64,000 bases of DNA from Propionibacteriaceae bacterium (GCA_030532575.1 JAUNKV010000003.1:62001-126000), one strand, 5' to 3'. Shown: positions 51,412 to 59,846, counted from the first letter of the stretch. Notes: a model not told the origin generated them from the sequence alone. Made by a program: numbers and translations.

Positions 51412-52230
51412 ATGGAGTTGACCTGGGATCTCTACAACCCTGCATCCGATGCCGATCGCATCCTCGTCCTCACCCCCAGTCTGGGGGGCAACTGCGCGCA
51501 CCAGTGGGCCAAGGTGGCTGATCTGCTGGCCGAGCGTGCGCGCGTGGTGTTCGTTGACTATCCGGGCCACGCGCTCAGCCCGGTGTGGGATGACGCCGAC
51601 GAGCCGCGACTGGAGCTCATCGCTGCTGCCCTCGCCGACGTGATCGGCCAGGTGCGTGACCGAGTGGGTGATCTCCCCGTCGTGTACGCGGGCCTGTCGA
51701 TCGGTGGGGCCACCGGTCTGCACCTGGCGCGCGACCATGCCGATGTGGTCTCCGGGGTGGCGGTGCTCGCCTCCGGGGCGACGGTGGGTGAGCCCGGCCG
51801 GTGGGTGGCGCGGGCCGAGAGGGTGGAGGCCGAGGGCACCCAGCACCTGATGGATGAGACCGTGCAGCGCTGGTTCACCCCCACCTTCCGGTCCACCCAT
51901 CCCGCTGTTGTGGCCACGATCATGGAGGGGCTCGCGGACGCCGACGACCACTCCTACGCCCAGCTGTGCCGCTGCCTGGCCGCCCACGATGTGCGCGATG
52001 ACCTGACTGACATCCGCTGCCCGCTGCTCATCGTCGCGGGGGAGCGGGACTCCTCCACCCCGATGGTCAACCAGGAGTTCGTTGCGGAGACGGTGCCCGG
52101 TGCCCGGTTCGTGGTGGTGCCTGATGCCTCCCATCAGATTCCGGTGGCGGCACCTCGTGACGTGGCCGATGCGCTGGGGGCCTTCCTGGAGCGCGTGGGG
52201 CGTCCCAGACGGGGCGAGGCCGACGACTGA
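51412..52230 (+). CDS. alpha/beta hydrolase
   Basis: A 272-residue alpha/beta hydrolase. The nucleophile elbow is AGLSIGGATG, the acid Asp is near AGERDSSTPM and the catalytic His near PDASHQIPV. The fold and length resemble 3-oxoadipate enol-lactonase, but no pathway genes are adjacent, so the substrate is unknown. Followed by a strong terminator. Confidence 0.85.
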   Translation: MELTWDLYNPASDADRILVLTPSLGGNCAHQWAKVADLLAERARVVFVDYPGHALSPVWDDADEPRLELIAAALADVIGQVRDRVGDLPVVYAGLSIGGATGLHLARDHADVVSGVAVLASGATVGEPGRWVARAERVEAEGTQHLMDETVQRWFTPTFRSTHPAVVATIMEGLADADDHSYAQLCRCLAAHDVRDDLTDIRCPLLIVAGERDSSTPMVNQEFVAETVPGARFVVVPDASHQIPVAAPRDVADALGAFLERVGRPRRGEADD

Positions 52231-52248
52231 GGCGCCAGAATCAAACCC

Positions 52249-52286
52249 GAGCAGGGGCGGGAACTGATCGGTTCCCGCCCCTGCTC
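52249..52286. terminator. bidirectional terminator between the hydrolase gene and pepP
   Basis: A perfect 16-bp stem (GAGCAGGGGCGGGAAC) with a 6-base loop lies between convergent genes. Confidence 0.88.
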
Positions 52287-52295
52287 TCATCGGGC

Positions 52296-53750
52296 TCAGC
52301 CCTGAAGCTTGGCCAGCCAGGCCTCCACGTCGTCGGGATGACGGGGCAGGGCCTCGGAGAGATTCACCGGATCGCCGTTGGTGATGAGGATGTCATCCTC
52401 GATACGCACCCCGATGCCCCGGTACTCCTCGGGGACCAGCAGGTCCGTGGACTTGAAGTAGAGGCCGGGCTCCACCGTGATGACCATGCCTGCGCGCAGC
52501 TCTGCATCGCGGTACAGCTCGCGACGTGCATGGGCGCAGTCGTGGACGTCGATACCGAGGTGATGGGAGGTGCCGTGGACCATCCAGCGGCGGTGATGGC
52601 CGCCGTCTTGGGACAGGCTCTCCTCGACGCTGCAGGGCAGCACCCCGATCTCAGCCAGGAACTCGGCGATGACCCGGATCGCAGCCTCGTGGGGGGCGAT
52701 GAACGGGTTCCCGGCGCGGCAGGCCTCGATCCCGGCGCTCTGCGCTGCCAGCACCGTCTCGTAGACGCGACGCTGGGCCGTGGAGAAACGCCCCCCGACC
52801 GGCAGGGTCCGGGTGACATCGGCGGTGTAGAGGGAGTTGACCTCGACCCCTGCGTCGAGCAGGAGCAGGGAGTCGGGCGTGAGGTCGCCGTCGTTGCGGA
52901 TCCAGTGCAGGGTGTTGGCGTGGTCGCCCCCGGCGACGATGGAGTCGTAGCCGACCGCGTTGCCCAGGTGGCGGGCGTGGAGCGCAAAGACACCCTCCAC
53001 CCAGCGCTCGCCCCGGGACACGGCGATGGCCTTGGGGAGTTCACGACCCACGGCCTCGAAGCCGACCCGGGTGGCATCGCAGGCGCGGCGGAGCTCGTCG
53101 ATCTCGAACTGGTCCTTGACGAGTCTGAGCTCGGAGAGCTGCTGGAGCAACTCGGCATCCTGCTCGGCCTCACCGCCACGCAGCTCATCGACCAGGGCGG
53201 TCACGTCGGGGTCGGACTCGCGGACCACCAGCAGGTCAGTGACGCCAGCCAGGTGCTCGCGCAGCTCTCGGATGTCGCGGCATTCCAGTCCGGTGCGTGC
53301 TGACATCTCGTCCAGCGAGTCACGCTGTCCCACCCACATCTCGCCGTAGCGGCTGGAGGCGTAGAACTCCTCGTCGGTGCGAGGGCAACGGGGACGGAAG
53401 TACAGCACTGTGTCCGCTGGGGAGACCACTGCCACGGCGTCGGGCTCACGGTCCTCTCCCAGCCCGGTGATCCAGGCGAAGGTGGAGTGGGGCCTGAATC
53501 GGTAGTCGCAGTCGTTGGAGCGCACCTTGTAGGGGCCTGCGGGGAGCACCATCGTCGCCTTCGGGAAGGCGGCGCGCAGGGCGTCCTGGCGGGCCTGGGT
53601 CCAGTCCGCGGCGGGGAGCCGGTTCGGCGGAGTGTCACTGTAGGGGGCCCAGTCGGCGACGATGAACTTCTTGAACGCCTCCGAGAAGGGGGGCTTGCGA
53701 TTGTCGGTGCGGTCCTTCGCCTCGTCCGGGGTCACTTCCTGCTCAGTCAT
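52296..53750 (-). CDS. pepP: Xaa-Pro aminopeptidase
   Basis: A 484-residue M24 metallopeptidase. The five metal ligands are visible: LLLDAGVEVNSLYTADVTRT (two Asp), HGTSHHLGIDVHD (His), ITVEPGLYF (Glu) and GVRIEDDILIT (Glu). The N-terminal domain is the AMP_N creatinase-like fold. It removes N-terminal residues before proline. Leaderless -10 upstream at 53759-53764. Confidence 0.93.
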   Translation of the reverse strand: MTEQEVTPDEAKDRTDNRKPPFSEAFKKFIVADWAPYSDTPPNRLPAADWTQARQDALRAAFPKATMVLPAGPYKVRSNDCDYRFRPHSTFAWITGLGEDREPDAVAVVSPADTVLYFRPRCPRTDEEFYASSRYGEMWVGQRDSLDEMSARTGLECRDIRELREHLAGVTDLLVVRESDPDVTALVDELRGGEAEQDAELLQQLSELRLVKDQFEIDELRRACDATRVGFEAVGRELPKAIAVSRGERWVEGVFALHARHLGNAVGYDSIVAGGDHANTLHWIRNDGDLTPDSLLLLDAGVEVNSLYTADVTRTLPVGGRFSTAQRRVYETVLAAQSAGIEACRAGNPFIAPHEAAIRVIAEFLAEIGVLPCSVEESLSQDGGHHRRWMVHGTSHHLGIDVHDCAHARRELYRDAELRAGMVITVEPGLYFKSTDLLVPEEYRGIGVRIEDDILITNGDPVNLSEALPRHPDDVEAWLAKLQG

Positions 53751-53758
53751 GGCCGATC

Positions 53759-53764
53759 AGTCTA
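53759..53764 (-). promoter_or_regulatory. -10 element for leaderless pepP
   Basis: TAGACT ends 8 bases before the ATG on the minus strand. The divergent gene has its own TAGATT at 53774-53779, with a normal leader and ribosome-binding site. Confidence 0.45.
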
Positions 53765-53810
53765 GTGACCCGGTAGATTGGCGCTGAAATTCGTTGGAAG
53801 GACCAGCACC

Positions 53811-54551
53811 ATGCTTGCCGAGCCCGCTGACCAGCAGCGCCTGATCGCCCTGGCCGATCTGGATGCCGAGTACGCCCGGTTGCAGCACGCCGCCCGCAGC
53901 CTGCCGCAGCACGCCACCATCGCGGAGCAGATGAAACAGCGGCAGCTGCTGGTGGAGGACCTCACCCGTGCCACCACCCGGGCCGATGACCACACCGTCG
54001 CGGTGAAGCGGGCGGAGGCCGATCTGGTTCCCGTGCGTGCCCGGCTGGAGCGGGAGGAGAAGCGGATTGCCGACGGCTCGGTGAGTGACCCGAAGGTGCT
54101 GCGGGGGCTCACCCAGGAGGTGGAGCGGATTCGTCGCCGGATCGAGGAGTTGGAGGATGCCCAGCTGGAGGTGATGGGGCTGCTGGAGACCGTGACGGCG
54201 GAGCGTGATGACCTTGCGTCCCGCAAGGCCGAGTTGGAGGAGCAGGTCCGGGCCGAGGTCGCGATCCGGGACGAGCAGGTCGGCAGGCTCGGCGCTGAGG
54301 CCAAGGCCGTTGCGGCGTCGCGTTCCGAGGTGGCCAAGCAGCTCCCCGCGCCGCTGCTCGCGCTCTACGAGAGGCTTCGGGAACACACCGGGTTGGGTGC
54401 GGCGAAGCTGCACCGGGGGCGCTGTGGTGGCTGTCAGCTGGAGATCACGGTGGCGGACCTGGACACCTACCGCAAGGCGGCGCCCAACGAGGTGCTGCGG
54501 TGCAGTGAGTGTGACCGGATTCTGGTGCGCACCGCGGAATCGGGGCTCTGA
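53811..54551 (+). CDS. CdsZ-like coiled-coil protein with C4 zinc ribbon
   Basis: 246 residues: a long coiled coil (about residues 15-165, many Glu/Arg heptads) ending in a C4 zinc ribbon (GRCGGCQLEI and LRCSECDRI). This is the DUF164/CdsZ family, of uncertain function, often beside RNase genes. ATG 53811 has GGAAGGA upstream. Its stop overlaps the RNase start (TGATG). Confidence 0.87.
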   Translation: MLAEPADQQRLIALADLDAEYARLQHAARSLPQHATIAEQMKQRQLLVEDLTRATTRADDHTVAVKRAEADLVPVRARLEREEKRIADGSVSDPKVLRGLTQEVERIRRRIEELEDAQLEVMGLLETVTAERDDLASRKAELEEQVRAEVAIRDEQVGRLGAEAKAVAASRSEVAKQLPAPLLALYERLREHTGLGAAKLHRGRCGGCQLEITVADLDTYRKAAPNEVLRCSECDRILVRTAESGL

Positions 54552-55990
54552 TGCCACGCCGGGCGATACGGCTGAGTGAGGTCCCGCCCCCGGTGGCCGA
54601 GGGCATCCAGCGGCTGCGGCAGCGCCTGGAACTGCCGGAGGGATTCCCTGTCGAGGTGCTGGAGCAGGCGGCCTCCCTCAGACGGGAGCCGCCGGGGTTC
54701 CCGCGTCACGAGGACCGCAGCGACATCGAGTTCGTGACGGTGGACCCGGCATCGTCGAAGGACCTGGACCAGGCGGTCTGCATCGAGGAGATCAAGCACG
54801 GCTACCGGGTGCACTACGCCATCGCGGACGTCGCGGCGTGGATCGCCCCGGGGTCGGCCTTGGACCGTGAGGCGAGGCTGCGGGGTGAGACCCTGTACGC
54901 GCCGGGGGCACGGGTCCCGCTCCATCCCGCCGACCTGTCGGAGGATGCGGCCTCGCTGCTGGCCGACGGTCGCGCCCGGCCTGCCGTGTTGTGGACCCAC
55001 GAGTTGGATGCCGACGGCGTGGTCACGGCGGTGGATGTGACGCGGGCGATGGTGCGTTCCCGGGCGAAGCTCTCCTACGAGGAGGTGGCCCGGGACCTGG
55101 AGCATGGGCGGGCTCACCCGAGCATCGCCCTGCTGCCCCGGGTGGGGGAGTTGCGGCTGCGATTGGAGGTTGAGCGGGGAGGGGTCTCGCTCAACCTGCC
55201 GGAGCAGGAGATCGTCGCCGAGAACGGCACGTGGCGCACCGAGTTCCGCACGCTGTTGCCGGTGGAGGACTTCAACGCCCAGATCTCCTTGATGACGGGG
55301 ATGGCGGCGGCCGCGCTCATGGTCAATGCCGGGGTGGGGGTGCTCAGGACCCTGCCCAGGGCTGATGAGCGGGCCATCTCCCGGCTCAGGTGGACGGCAC
55401 GGACGCTGCGGGTGCCGTGGCCGAAGGAGATGAGCTATCCCGAGTTCGTGCGGCAGCTCGACCCGACGAGTCCAAGGCAGCTGGCGGTGCTGGTGCGGTG
55501 CACCTCCCTGTTCCGGGGAGCAGGGTATGTCTCCTTCGGGGAAGGACTGCCCGAGGGGGACCTGGGTCATGCGGCTCTCGCCACCGAGTACACCCATGTC
55601 ACCGCCCCGCTCAGGAGACTTGTGGATCGGTTCACCTCTGAGATCAGCGTCTGCCTGTCGATGGGGGAGGAGATTCCCGACTGGGTGCAGGAGGCGTTGC
55701 CGGAGCTGCCGGAGAACATGGCCGTCAGTGGTCGTCGCGCCCGGGCCTGGGAGCGGGGGGTGGTGGACCTGGCTGAGGCACTGGTGCTGCACTCCCGGGT
55801 CGGGGAGGTCTTCGACGCGGTGTTGACCGATGTCAGCCCGAGGACCGGGCAGGGTACCTTCCAGATCGCAGACCCGGCGGTCGAGGCGCGGCTGCCCGCC
55901 GAGGGGCGCAAACCCGGCACCACCTTGAAGGTGAGGGTGGATGAGGTGGACCTGGCCGAGGGGATGGTGCGGTTCTCCCATCCCGGGTGA
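54551..55990 (+). CDS. RNB-domain exoribonuclease (RNase II/R family)
   Basis: 479 residues, single RNB domain without the usual N-terminal cold-shock domains. The catalytic aspartates are in TVDPASSKDLDQAV, with TETSRYAHVTAP-like EYTHVTAPLRR later. It would degrade RNA 3' to 5'. Length is short for RNase R, matching the actinobacterial RNB proteins found beside CdsZ. Ends 25 bases before rnpB. Confidence 0.9.
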   Translation: MPRRAIRLSEVPPPVAEGIQRLRQRLELPEGFPVEVLEQAASLRREPPGFPRHEDRSDIEFVTVDPASSKDLDQAVCIEEIKHGYRVHYAIADVAAWIAPGSALDREARLRGETLYAPGARVPLHPADLSEDAASLLADGRARPAVLWTHELDADGVVTAVDVTRAMVRSRAKLSYEEVARDLEHGRAHPSIALLPRVGELRLRLEVERGGVSLNLPEQEIVAENGTWRTEFRTLLPVEDFNAQISLMTGMAAAALMVNAGVGVLRTLPRADERAISRLRWTARTLRVPWPKEMSYPEFVRQLDPTSPRQLAVLVRCTSLFRGAGYVSFGEGLPEGDLGHAALATEYTHVTAPLRRLVDRFTSEISVCLSMGEEIPDWVQEALPELPENMAVSGRRARAWERGVVDLAEALVLHSRVGEVFDAVLTDVSPRTGQGTFQIADPAVEARLPAEGRKPGTTLKVRVDEVDLAEGMVRFSHPG

Positions 55991-56003
55991 GGGGGAGAAC
56001 CGC

Positions 56004-56009
56004 TACACT
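56004..56009 (+). promoter_or_regulatory. -10 element of rnpB
   Basis: TACACT lies 7-8 bases before the first paired base of RNase P RNA, the expected position. Confidence 0.55.
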
Positions 56010-56015
56010 GCTGCC

Positions 56016-56386
56016 GGATGAGTCGGCCGGATGACCGCGGCCCGGACAACCGGGCTGAGGAAAGTCCGGACTCCATAGAGCAGGGTGGTGGGTAACGCCC
56101 ACCCGGGGTGACCCGCGGGACAGTGCCACAGAGAACAGACCGCCCGGCCTCGGCCGGGTAAGGGTGAAACGGTGGTGTAAGAGACCACCAGCGTCCCAGG
56201 TGACTGGGACGGCTCGGTAAACCCCACCCGGAGCAAGACCAAGAAGGCCGGTCCGCTGGCCGCAGACGCCGTCCGAGTGTTGCTCGCGCGAGGCGTCTGG
56301 GTAGGTCGCACGAGCCCGTCGGCAACGGCGGGCCTCAGATGGATGGTCATCGACAACAAAATCCGGCTTACAGGCCGACTCGTCCC
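56016..56386 (+). ncRNA. rnpB: RNase P RNA, bacterial class A
   Basis: Conserved blocks in order: GAGGAAAGTCCGGACTCC, AGAACAGACCGCC-type P7 region, GGTAAGGGTGAAACGGTG, TAAGAGACCACCAG, and near the end ACAAAATCCGGCTTACAGGCCGACTC. The 5' segment GATGAGTCGGCC pairs with the 3' GGCCGACTCGTC to form P1, which sets the ends at about 56016 and 56386. It is the ribozyme that trims tRNA 5' ends. Confidence 0.97.
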
Positions 56387-56629
56387 TCAATCGGCCAGGC
56401 ATAGGGGCTTGTCGGGGGCAGAAATCGGTTTTGGCAAGGCGTTTTGCTGCCGTTGTGAATCATCTCGAAATGTCTGGAAATGCTCTGAAACGCAGGCCCC
56501 GAGAGGCCCCAAGGTGGCTTTCCGGGATCTTTCAGGCCCCGACGAGGCCCCAGGAGAGAACACGAAAAGAGCCCCCCCACCCGCAGCAGGGTGGGGGGCT
56601 CTTCCTCTTGTGCGCTGGGTCAGTCCGGG
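56387..56629. other. junction region between rnpB and the prophage
   Basis: No convincing gene. The left part is ordinary; the right part has direct repeats of an AGGCCCCGA(C)GAGGCCCCA type (about 56494-56512 and 56534-56552) and a terminator serving the prophage. The attachment site should be within this stretch, because lysis genes normally end next to attP. Not pinpointed. Confidence 0.5.
56567..56603 (-). terminator. terminator of the prophage late operon
   Basis: Arms AAGAGCCCCCCCACCC and GGGTGGGGGGCTCTT (one unpaired base) with a short loop; on the minus strand followed by TTTT. It lies 27 bases after the last prophage gene. Confidence 0.85.
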
Positions 56630-56941
56630 TCAGTGGTACATCTCGGCGGCCTGCGCCCCGACGAGGACGCTTTGCCGGGCCAGCTCGGTGACCTGCCCGA
56701 GCGCCCCGGCGATCGTGCGGACCGCCTGCACGGGGTCGAGGGTCTCGGTCGGGGCCTCGACGATGGCGGTGAGGGCGGCGAGCTGCTGGCCGAGCTGCTC
56801 GGCCAGGGCGACGAGCTGCTGCTGCGCGCTGACCGCCTCCTGTCGCTCTCGCTCGATGGCATCGACGTAGGCCTGCTGGGCGTCCTCGAGTAGGGTCATC
56901 AGGTCATTCGAGGACATCGAGGACAGGTCCGGGCTGGTCAC
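56630..56941 (-). CDS. small coiled-coil prophage protein
   Basis: 103 residues, almost wholly helical with heptads (DIERERQEAVSAQQQLVALAEQL, AVRTIAGALGQVTELARQS). No family recognised. GTG 56941 overlaps the holin stop as GTGA. Last gene of the late operon. Confidence 0.65.
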   Translation of the reverse strand: MTSPDLSSMSSNDLMTLLEDAQQAYVDAIERERQEAVSAQQQLVALAEQLGQQLAALTAIVEAPTETLDPVQAVRTIAGALGQVTELARQSVLVGAQAAEMYH

Positions 56942-57201
56942 TGGGTCGCCCCGGGGGCTCCGGCCTTGCCGACGCGTCCGGCGGCGTCCCACAGCCCGGC
57001 CGCGCCGAGGCCGAGGATCAGGCCCTGGACGACGGAGCCGTACAGCGCACTCCCGGCGAGGAGGTGGTCGGTGACGGCGAGGACGACGCCGAGGGCGACA
57101 GCCAGGGCGGTCGCGGCACGGCCGTTGAGGCCGAGGCTCTTGGCGAGCTCGACGAGGGCGAGGACGGCCAGCGGGGTGGCGAGGGTGGTGATCTCAGGCA
57201 T
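56938..57201 (-). CDS. holin-like prophage membrane protein
   Basis: 87 residues, with hydrophobic segments LAVLALVELAKSLGL, ALAVALGVVLAVTDHLL and VVQGLILGLGAAGLWDAAG. Size, helix count and position next to the endolysin module fit a holin. ATG 57201 has AAAGGAAA upstream. Upstream in-frame sequence lies inside the neighbouring gene and is rejected. Confidence 0.75.
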   Translation of the reverse strand: MPEITTLATPLAVLALVELAKSLGLNGRAATALAVALGVVLAVTDHLLAGSALYGSVVQGLILGLGAAGLWDAAGRVGKAGAPGATQ

Positions 57202-57925
57202 GGGTGGTTTCCTTTCGGTTGTGGGGTGCTCGGAGTGGGCGGATGAGGATGCGTTCCTCCCACTCGATGTTCGGGTGCCAGTCCCGGAGGAAGGCGCGGT
57301 TGACTCCGGCCTGGACGACCATGTGGACGGGCACGGTGGCGGGGGCGTGCGGGGTGTGGAGGGTGCGGACGACGCGCCCGTCGATGCTCCACCGCACCCG
57401 CCCGGGCTGGACATCGACGCGGTAGCGGTGCCACTGCGTGACGTCGACGGGGATCATCGCCGGATCGTGCTGGGGCTGGCCCTCCTCGTCGGGCCAGTGC
57501 AGATTCGTCATCGTCTCCCCGGAGCCGATCCTCCCCTCGACAAAGTTGATCTCCCCGAGGGGCCATTCGTCGTCCGATTCGGGCCACAGCATGGCCACCA
57601 TCTCGACGCGGTCCGTCGCGGGCGCCTTGATCTCCATCTCCCAGACCCCGTGTGCTGGGGCGTTGTGCAGGCCCGCCCACGACGGGCACAGCAGGGAGTG
57701 GTGCAGGGCCGTCTCATGGTCGACGCCGTGCTCGCGGTGCAGCTGGTAGGCGGCGCGGTCGAGGCGGAGCCGCAGCTCGAAGGTCCGACCATCCCCGAGC
57801 AGCCGGGTCATGTCGGGGCTGTACCGGCCGAGGGTCCCGAACTCGGGCCGCTGCACGGACCAGCCGCCGTAGGTGCGATACTCCAGCAGCTCCGGGCGGG
57901 GACGACGGCGACGTAGGCGGATCAT
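57194..57925 (-). CDS. GH16/concanavalin-like fold prophage protein with altered catalytic motif
   Basis: 243 residues. The jelly-roll signature GVWEMEIKAP near residue 93 and the catalytic strand WPLGEINFVEG (residues 121-131) resemble family 16 glycoside hydrolases, whose catalytic motif is ExDxxE. Here it is ExNxxE (Glu125, Asn127, Glu130). No signal peptide. In the lysis module it could bind or trim a surface glycan. ATG 57925 has GGAGGG upstream and overlaps the DUF2746 stop as ATGA. Confidence 0.65.
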   Translation of the reverse strand: MIRLRRRRPRPELLEYRTYGGWSVQRPEFGTLGRYSPDMTRLLGDGRTFELRLRLDRAAYQLHREHGVDHETALHHSLLCPSWAGLHNAPAHGVWEMEIKAPATDRVEMVAMLWPESDDEWPLGEINFVEGRIGSGETMTNLHWPDEEGQPQHDPAMIPVDVTQWHRYRVDVQPGRVRWSIDGRVVRTLHTPHAPATVPVHMVVQAGVNRAFLRDWHPNIEWEERILIRPLRAPHNRKETTHA

Positions 57926-58371
57926 GGGTTGTCCCTCCAATCGGGCTTCTCGAGGTCGTGGAGGCGGGTCGAGTGGTCATGCAGGGCATGGTCCACGCCC
58001 TGCTTGTGGGCGGTCATCCGCTGATCGAGGGCCGTGACCCGCGCATCCTGAGCGGACACGTGGTCGTTGACGCGCTTCAGCTCGGTGTCGTGGCGGGACA
58101 CGATGTCGTGGACGTGCCCGAGCGTGGTGGCGAGGCCGTCGAGCTTGCCCGAGATCTCGTCCATGTCGGAGCGCAGGTTTGTGCTGTGGGTGTTGGCGAC
58201 CTGCTCCCGGATCTCGGCGGTGGCCTTGTTCGTCGAGCGGAGGATGGGGATGATGACCTGCCAGCCCTTCCGGATGCCGAGGATGACCCCCGCCCCGACG
58301 GTGAGGGCCATCCCCGCGATCACCCCCCACGACTCCGGCGACAGGGCGGGGGCCGCGTCGAGTGGGGTCAC
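57922..58371 (-). CDS. DUF2746-like prophage protein with membrane helix and coiled coil
   Basis: 149 residues. One membrane segment (WGVIAGMALTVGAGVILGI) then a coiled coil from STNKATAEI onward. The layout matches the DUF2746 phage family, often found in the lysis or tail region of actinophages, sometimes annotated as holin. GTG 58371 overlaps the endolysin stop as GTGA. Confidence 0.7.
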   Translation of the reverse strand: MTPLDAAPALSPESWGVIAGMALTVGAGVILGIRKGWQVIIPILRSTNKATAEIREQVANTHSTNLRSDMDEISGKLDGLATTLGHVHDIVSRHDTELKRVNDHVSAQDARVTALDQRMTAHKQGVDHALHDHSTRLHDLEKPDWRDNP

Positions 58372-59117
58372 TCGGCCGCTCGATCCGGAGTCAGCAGGTC
58401 GAGGATGCGGTCGATCTTGGCCTCCAGCTCGTCGATCCTCTCGGCCTGCGCCATCGCCAAGGTCTTGGCGTCGGCGACCTCCTGGTTGAGGGGAATCCGG
58501 TCGCCGCCTCGGTGCACGGCGGCAGTGGACTGGGCGATCGTGCGGCCGCGGACTGCCAGGTCGGACATGGCCTCGGCGAAGGTTCCGGCGTTCGGGAGGT
58601 GGGTCTCCCAGATGTTGTGATTGATGACCTTGGCGATCTTGTTGAGGTCGTCCTGGGTGAGGGGCATGTCGTCGTCTCCTTCGGTGGTGGTGGATGTGAT
58701 GGGGTCGCTGGGCACGTACCCGGCGGCGTCGTCGAGGTACACGTGGACGTGGTCCAGGTGCTTGTCGGTGATCGTGCGTCTCGGGGTGGGGAGCGGTCGC
58801 CACCCCTGCTCCCGGTAGCGCCGTTTCCAGATCTTGTTCTGCCAGATGATGTGCCGGACGTGGAGGGCGTCGGCGTGCTTGATGAGCCACGCCACCAGCT
58901 GGTCCCCGGCGCGCTTCTGCTCCGGGGTCGGCAGCATCCCGACATGCGTGGAGAGGATCAGGTCGACAGCGCGGCCGGTGCCGTGCTCGGGCTCCCCGGC
59001 CTGCCAGGACCGGCCGATCCAGATCAGGGGAGAGCCTGTCCGGATCACCCACTCGGCTAGGTTGGTGATGATCTCCGCCGTCTGAGACGGGAAATGCTTG
59101 GTGTCACGCCTGCCCAT
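58368..59117 (-). CDS. prophage endolysin, M15/LAS-like peptidase with extra C-terminal segment
   Basis: 249 residues. The peptidase part has GTGRAVDLILSTH (His and Asp zinc ligands in the HGTGRAVD motif) and HLDHVHVYLDD (final His), as in D,D-peptidases of the LAS/M15 type that cut peptidoglycan cross-links. About residues 155-249 are a distinct helical segment beginning MPLTQDDLNK with no known fold. It begins at ATG 59117 and overlaps the small gene before it by 14 bases. Confidence 0.72.
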   Translation of the reverse strand: MGRRDTKHFPSQTAEIITNLAEWVIRTGSPLIWIGRSWQAGEPEHGTGRAVDLILSTHVGMLPTPEQKRAGDQLVAWLIKHADALHVRHIIWQNKIWKRRYREQGWRPLPTPRRTITDKHLDHVHVYLDDAAGYVPSDPITSTTTEGDDDMPLTQDDLNKIAKVINHNIWETHLPNAGTFAEAMSDLAVRGRTIAQSTAAVHRGGDRIPLNQEVADAKTLAMAQAERIDELEAKIDRILDLLTPDRAAE

Positions 59118-59259
59118 GCCGGGCCTCCTTCCCGGGGTTGGGCGTCCGGCGTGCGGGAACGTCCCGCGCCCACACGGGGCGGTGATCGGGGCACGGCGGC
59201 GAGGCGCGCCCGATCAGCGTGCCCGGATTGGTGGGGATGGTCTGTGCGAGATGACGCAT
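59104..59259 (-). CDS. small prophage protein
   Basis: 51 residues, missed by length cut-offs. ATG 59259 has AAAGGA 7 bases upstream. It has a Cys-Pro-Asp-His-Arg-Pro segment (CPDHRPVW) and is basic at the end. It overlaps the endolysin start by 14 bases, so it is likely translated with it. No family recognised. Confidence 0.55.
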   Translation of the reverse strand: MRHLAQTIPTNPGTLIGRASPPCPDHRPVWARDVPARRTPNPGKEARHGQA

Positions 59260-59273
59260 TAGGCGTTCCTTTC

Positions 59274-59846
59274 TCATCGGTAAAACCCTGAGGCTTGGGC
59301 CTGGACATGGACGGGGGTGCCGGGGGCGCGGGCCACGAGATCGATTCCGCGGAGACGTACCTCCGTCGTGGTGATGTCCGTCGGGGATGTCGGCCAAGAT
59401 GCGCCGGTGGCGAGTTGGAATCGTCCGCAGACGACAACCGGCGGGGCGAGGAACGGCATCGGGAAGCGCCACACCGAGCCCGCCAGATGGCCGGAGACGT
59501 AGGGGTCGGTTGACGCCAGCCCCGAGTAGGCGACTTGGCAGACCTGCCGTCCGTCTGGGTATCGCCACCACTGCCCGTTCGCATTGCTGCCCCTCAGCAC
59601 TGCCGGGGGCGGCGGGGCAGGAGCCTCGGGGCCGATGATGACGGCACGCTTCCCGCCGGTGCGGCAGTAAACCCGCTGGCCGGGAACGAGGCGTCCAGTG
59701 GCGTTCTCGGCCACCAGTGGGGTGCCGTCGGGGTCGTCCTCGAGGATCACGTGGGCGCCGTCCCAGCGGCCCCATCCCCATGAGCCGGGCGGGGGTGGGG
59801 CGGCGGCCGCACTGAGCACGTCGAGGGCGCGATCTAGAGCTGCCAC
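59274..59846 (-). CDS. prophage protein, probable minor tail
   Basis: 190 residues. A proline-rich stretch (APAPPPPAV) splits a front domain (GWGRWDGAHVILEDDPDG, LVPGQRVYCRTGGKRAVIIG) from a beta-rich rear half. No catalytic motif. Position between the tail-hub-like gene and the lysis module suggests a baseplate or fibre accessory part. Confidence 0.6.
   Translation of the reverse strand: MAALDRALDVLSAAAAPPPPGSWGWGRWDGAHVILEDDPDGTPLVAENATGRLVPGQRVYCRTGGKRAVIIGPEAPAPPPPAVLRGSNANGQWWRYPDGRQVCQVAYSGLASTDPYVSGHLAGSVWRFPMPFLAPPVVVCGRFQLATGASWPTSPTDITTTEVRLRGIDLVARAPGTPVHVQAQASGFYR

Noticed and set aside
56368-56580. Minus-strand frame of 70 codons just beyond rnpB
   Set aside because: Overlaps the RNase P RNA 3' end and has no ribosome-binding site or plausible protein features.
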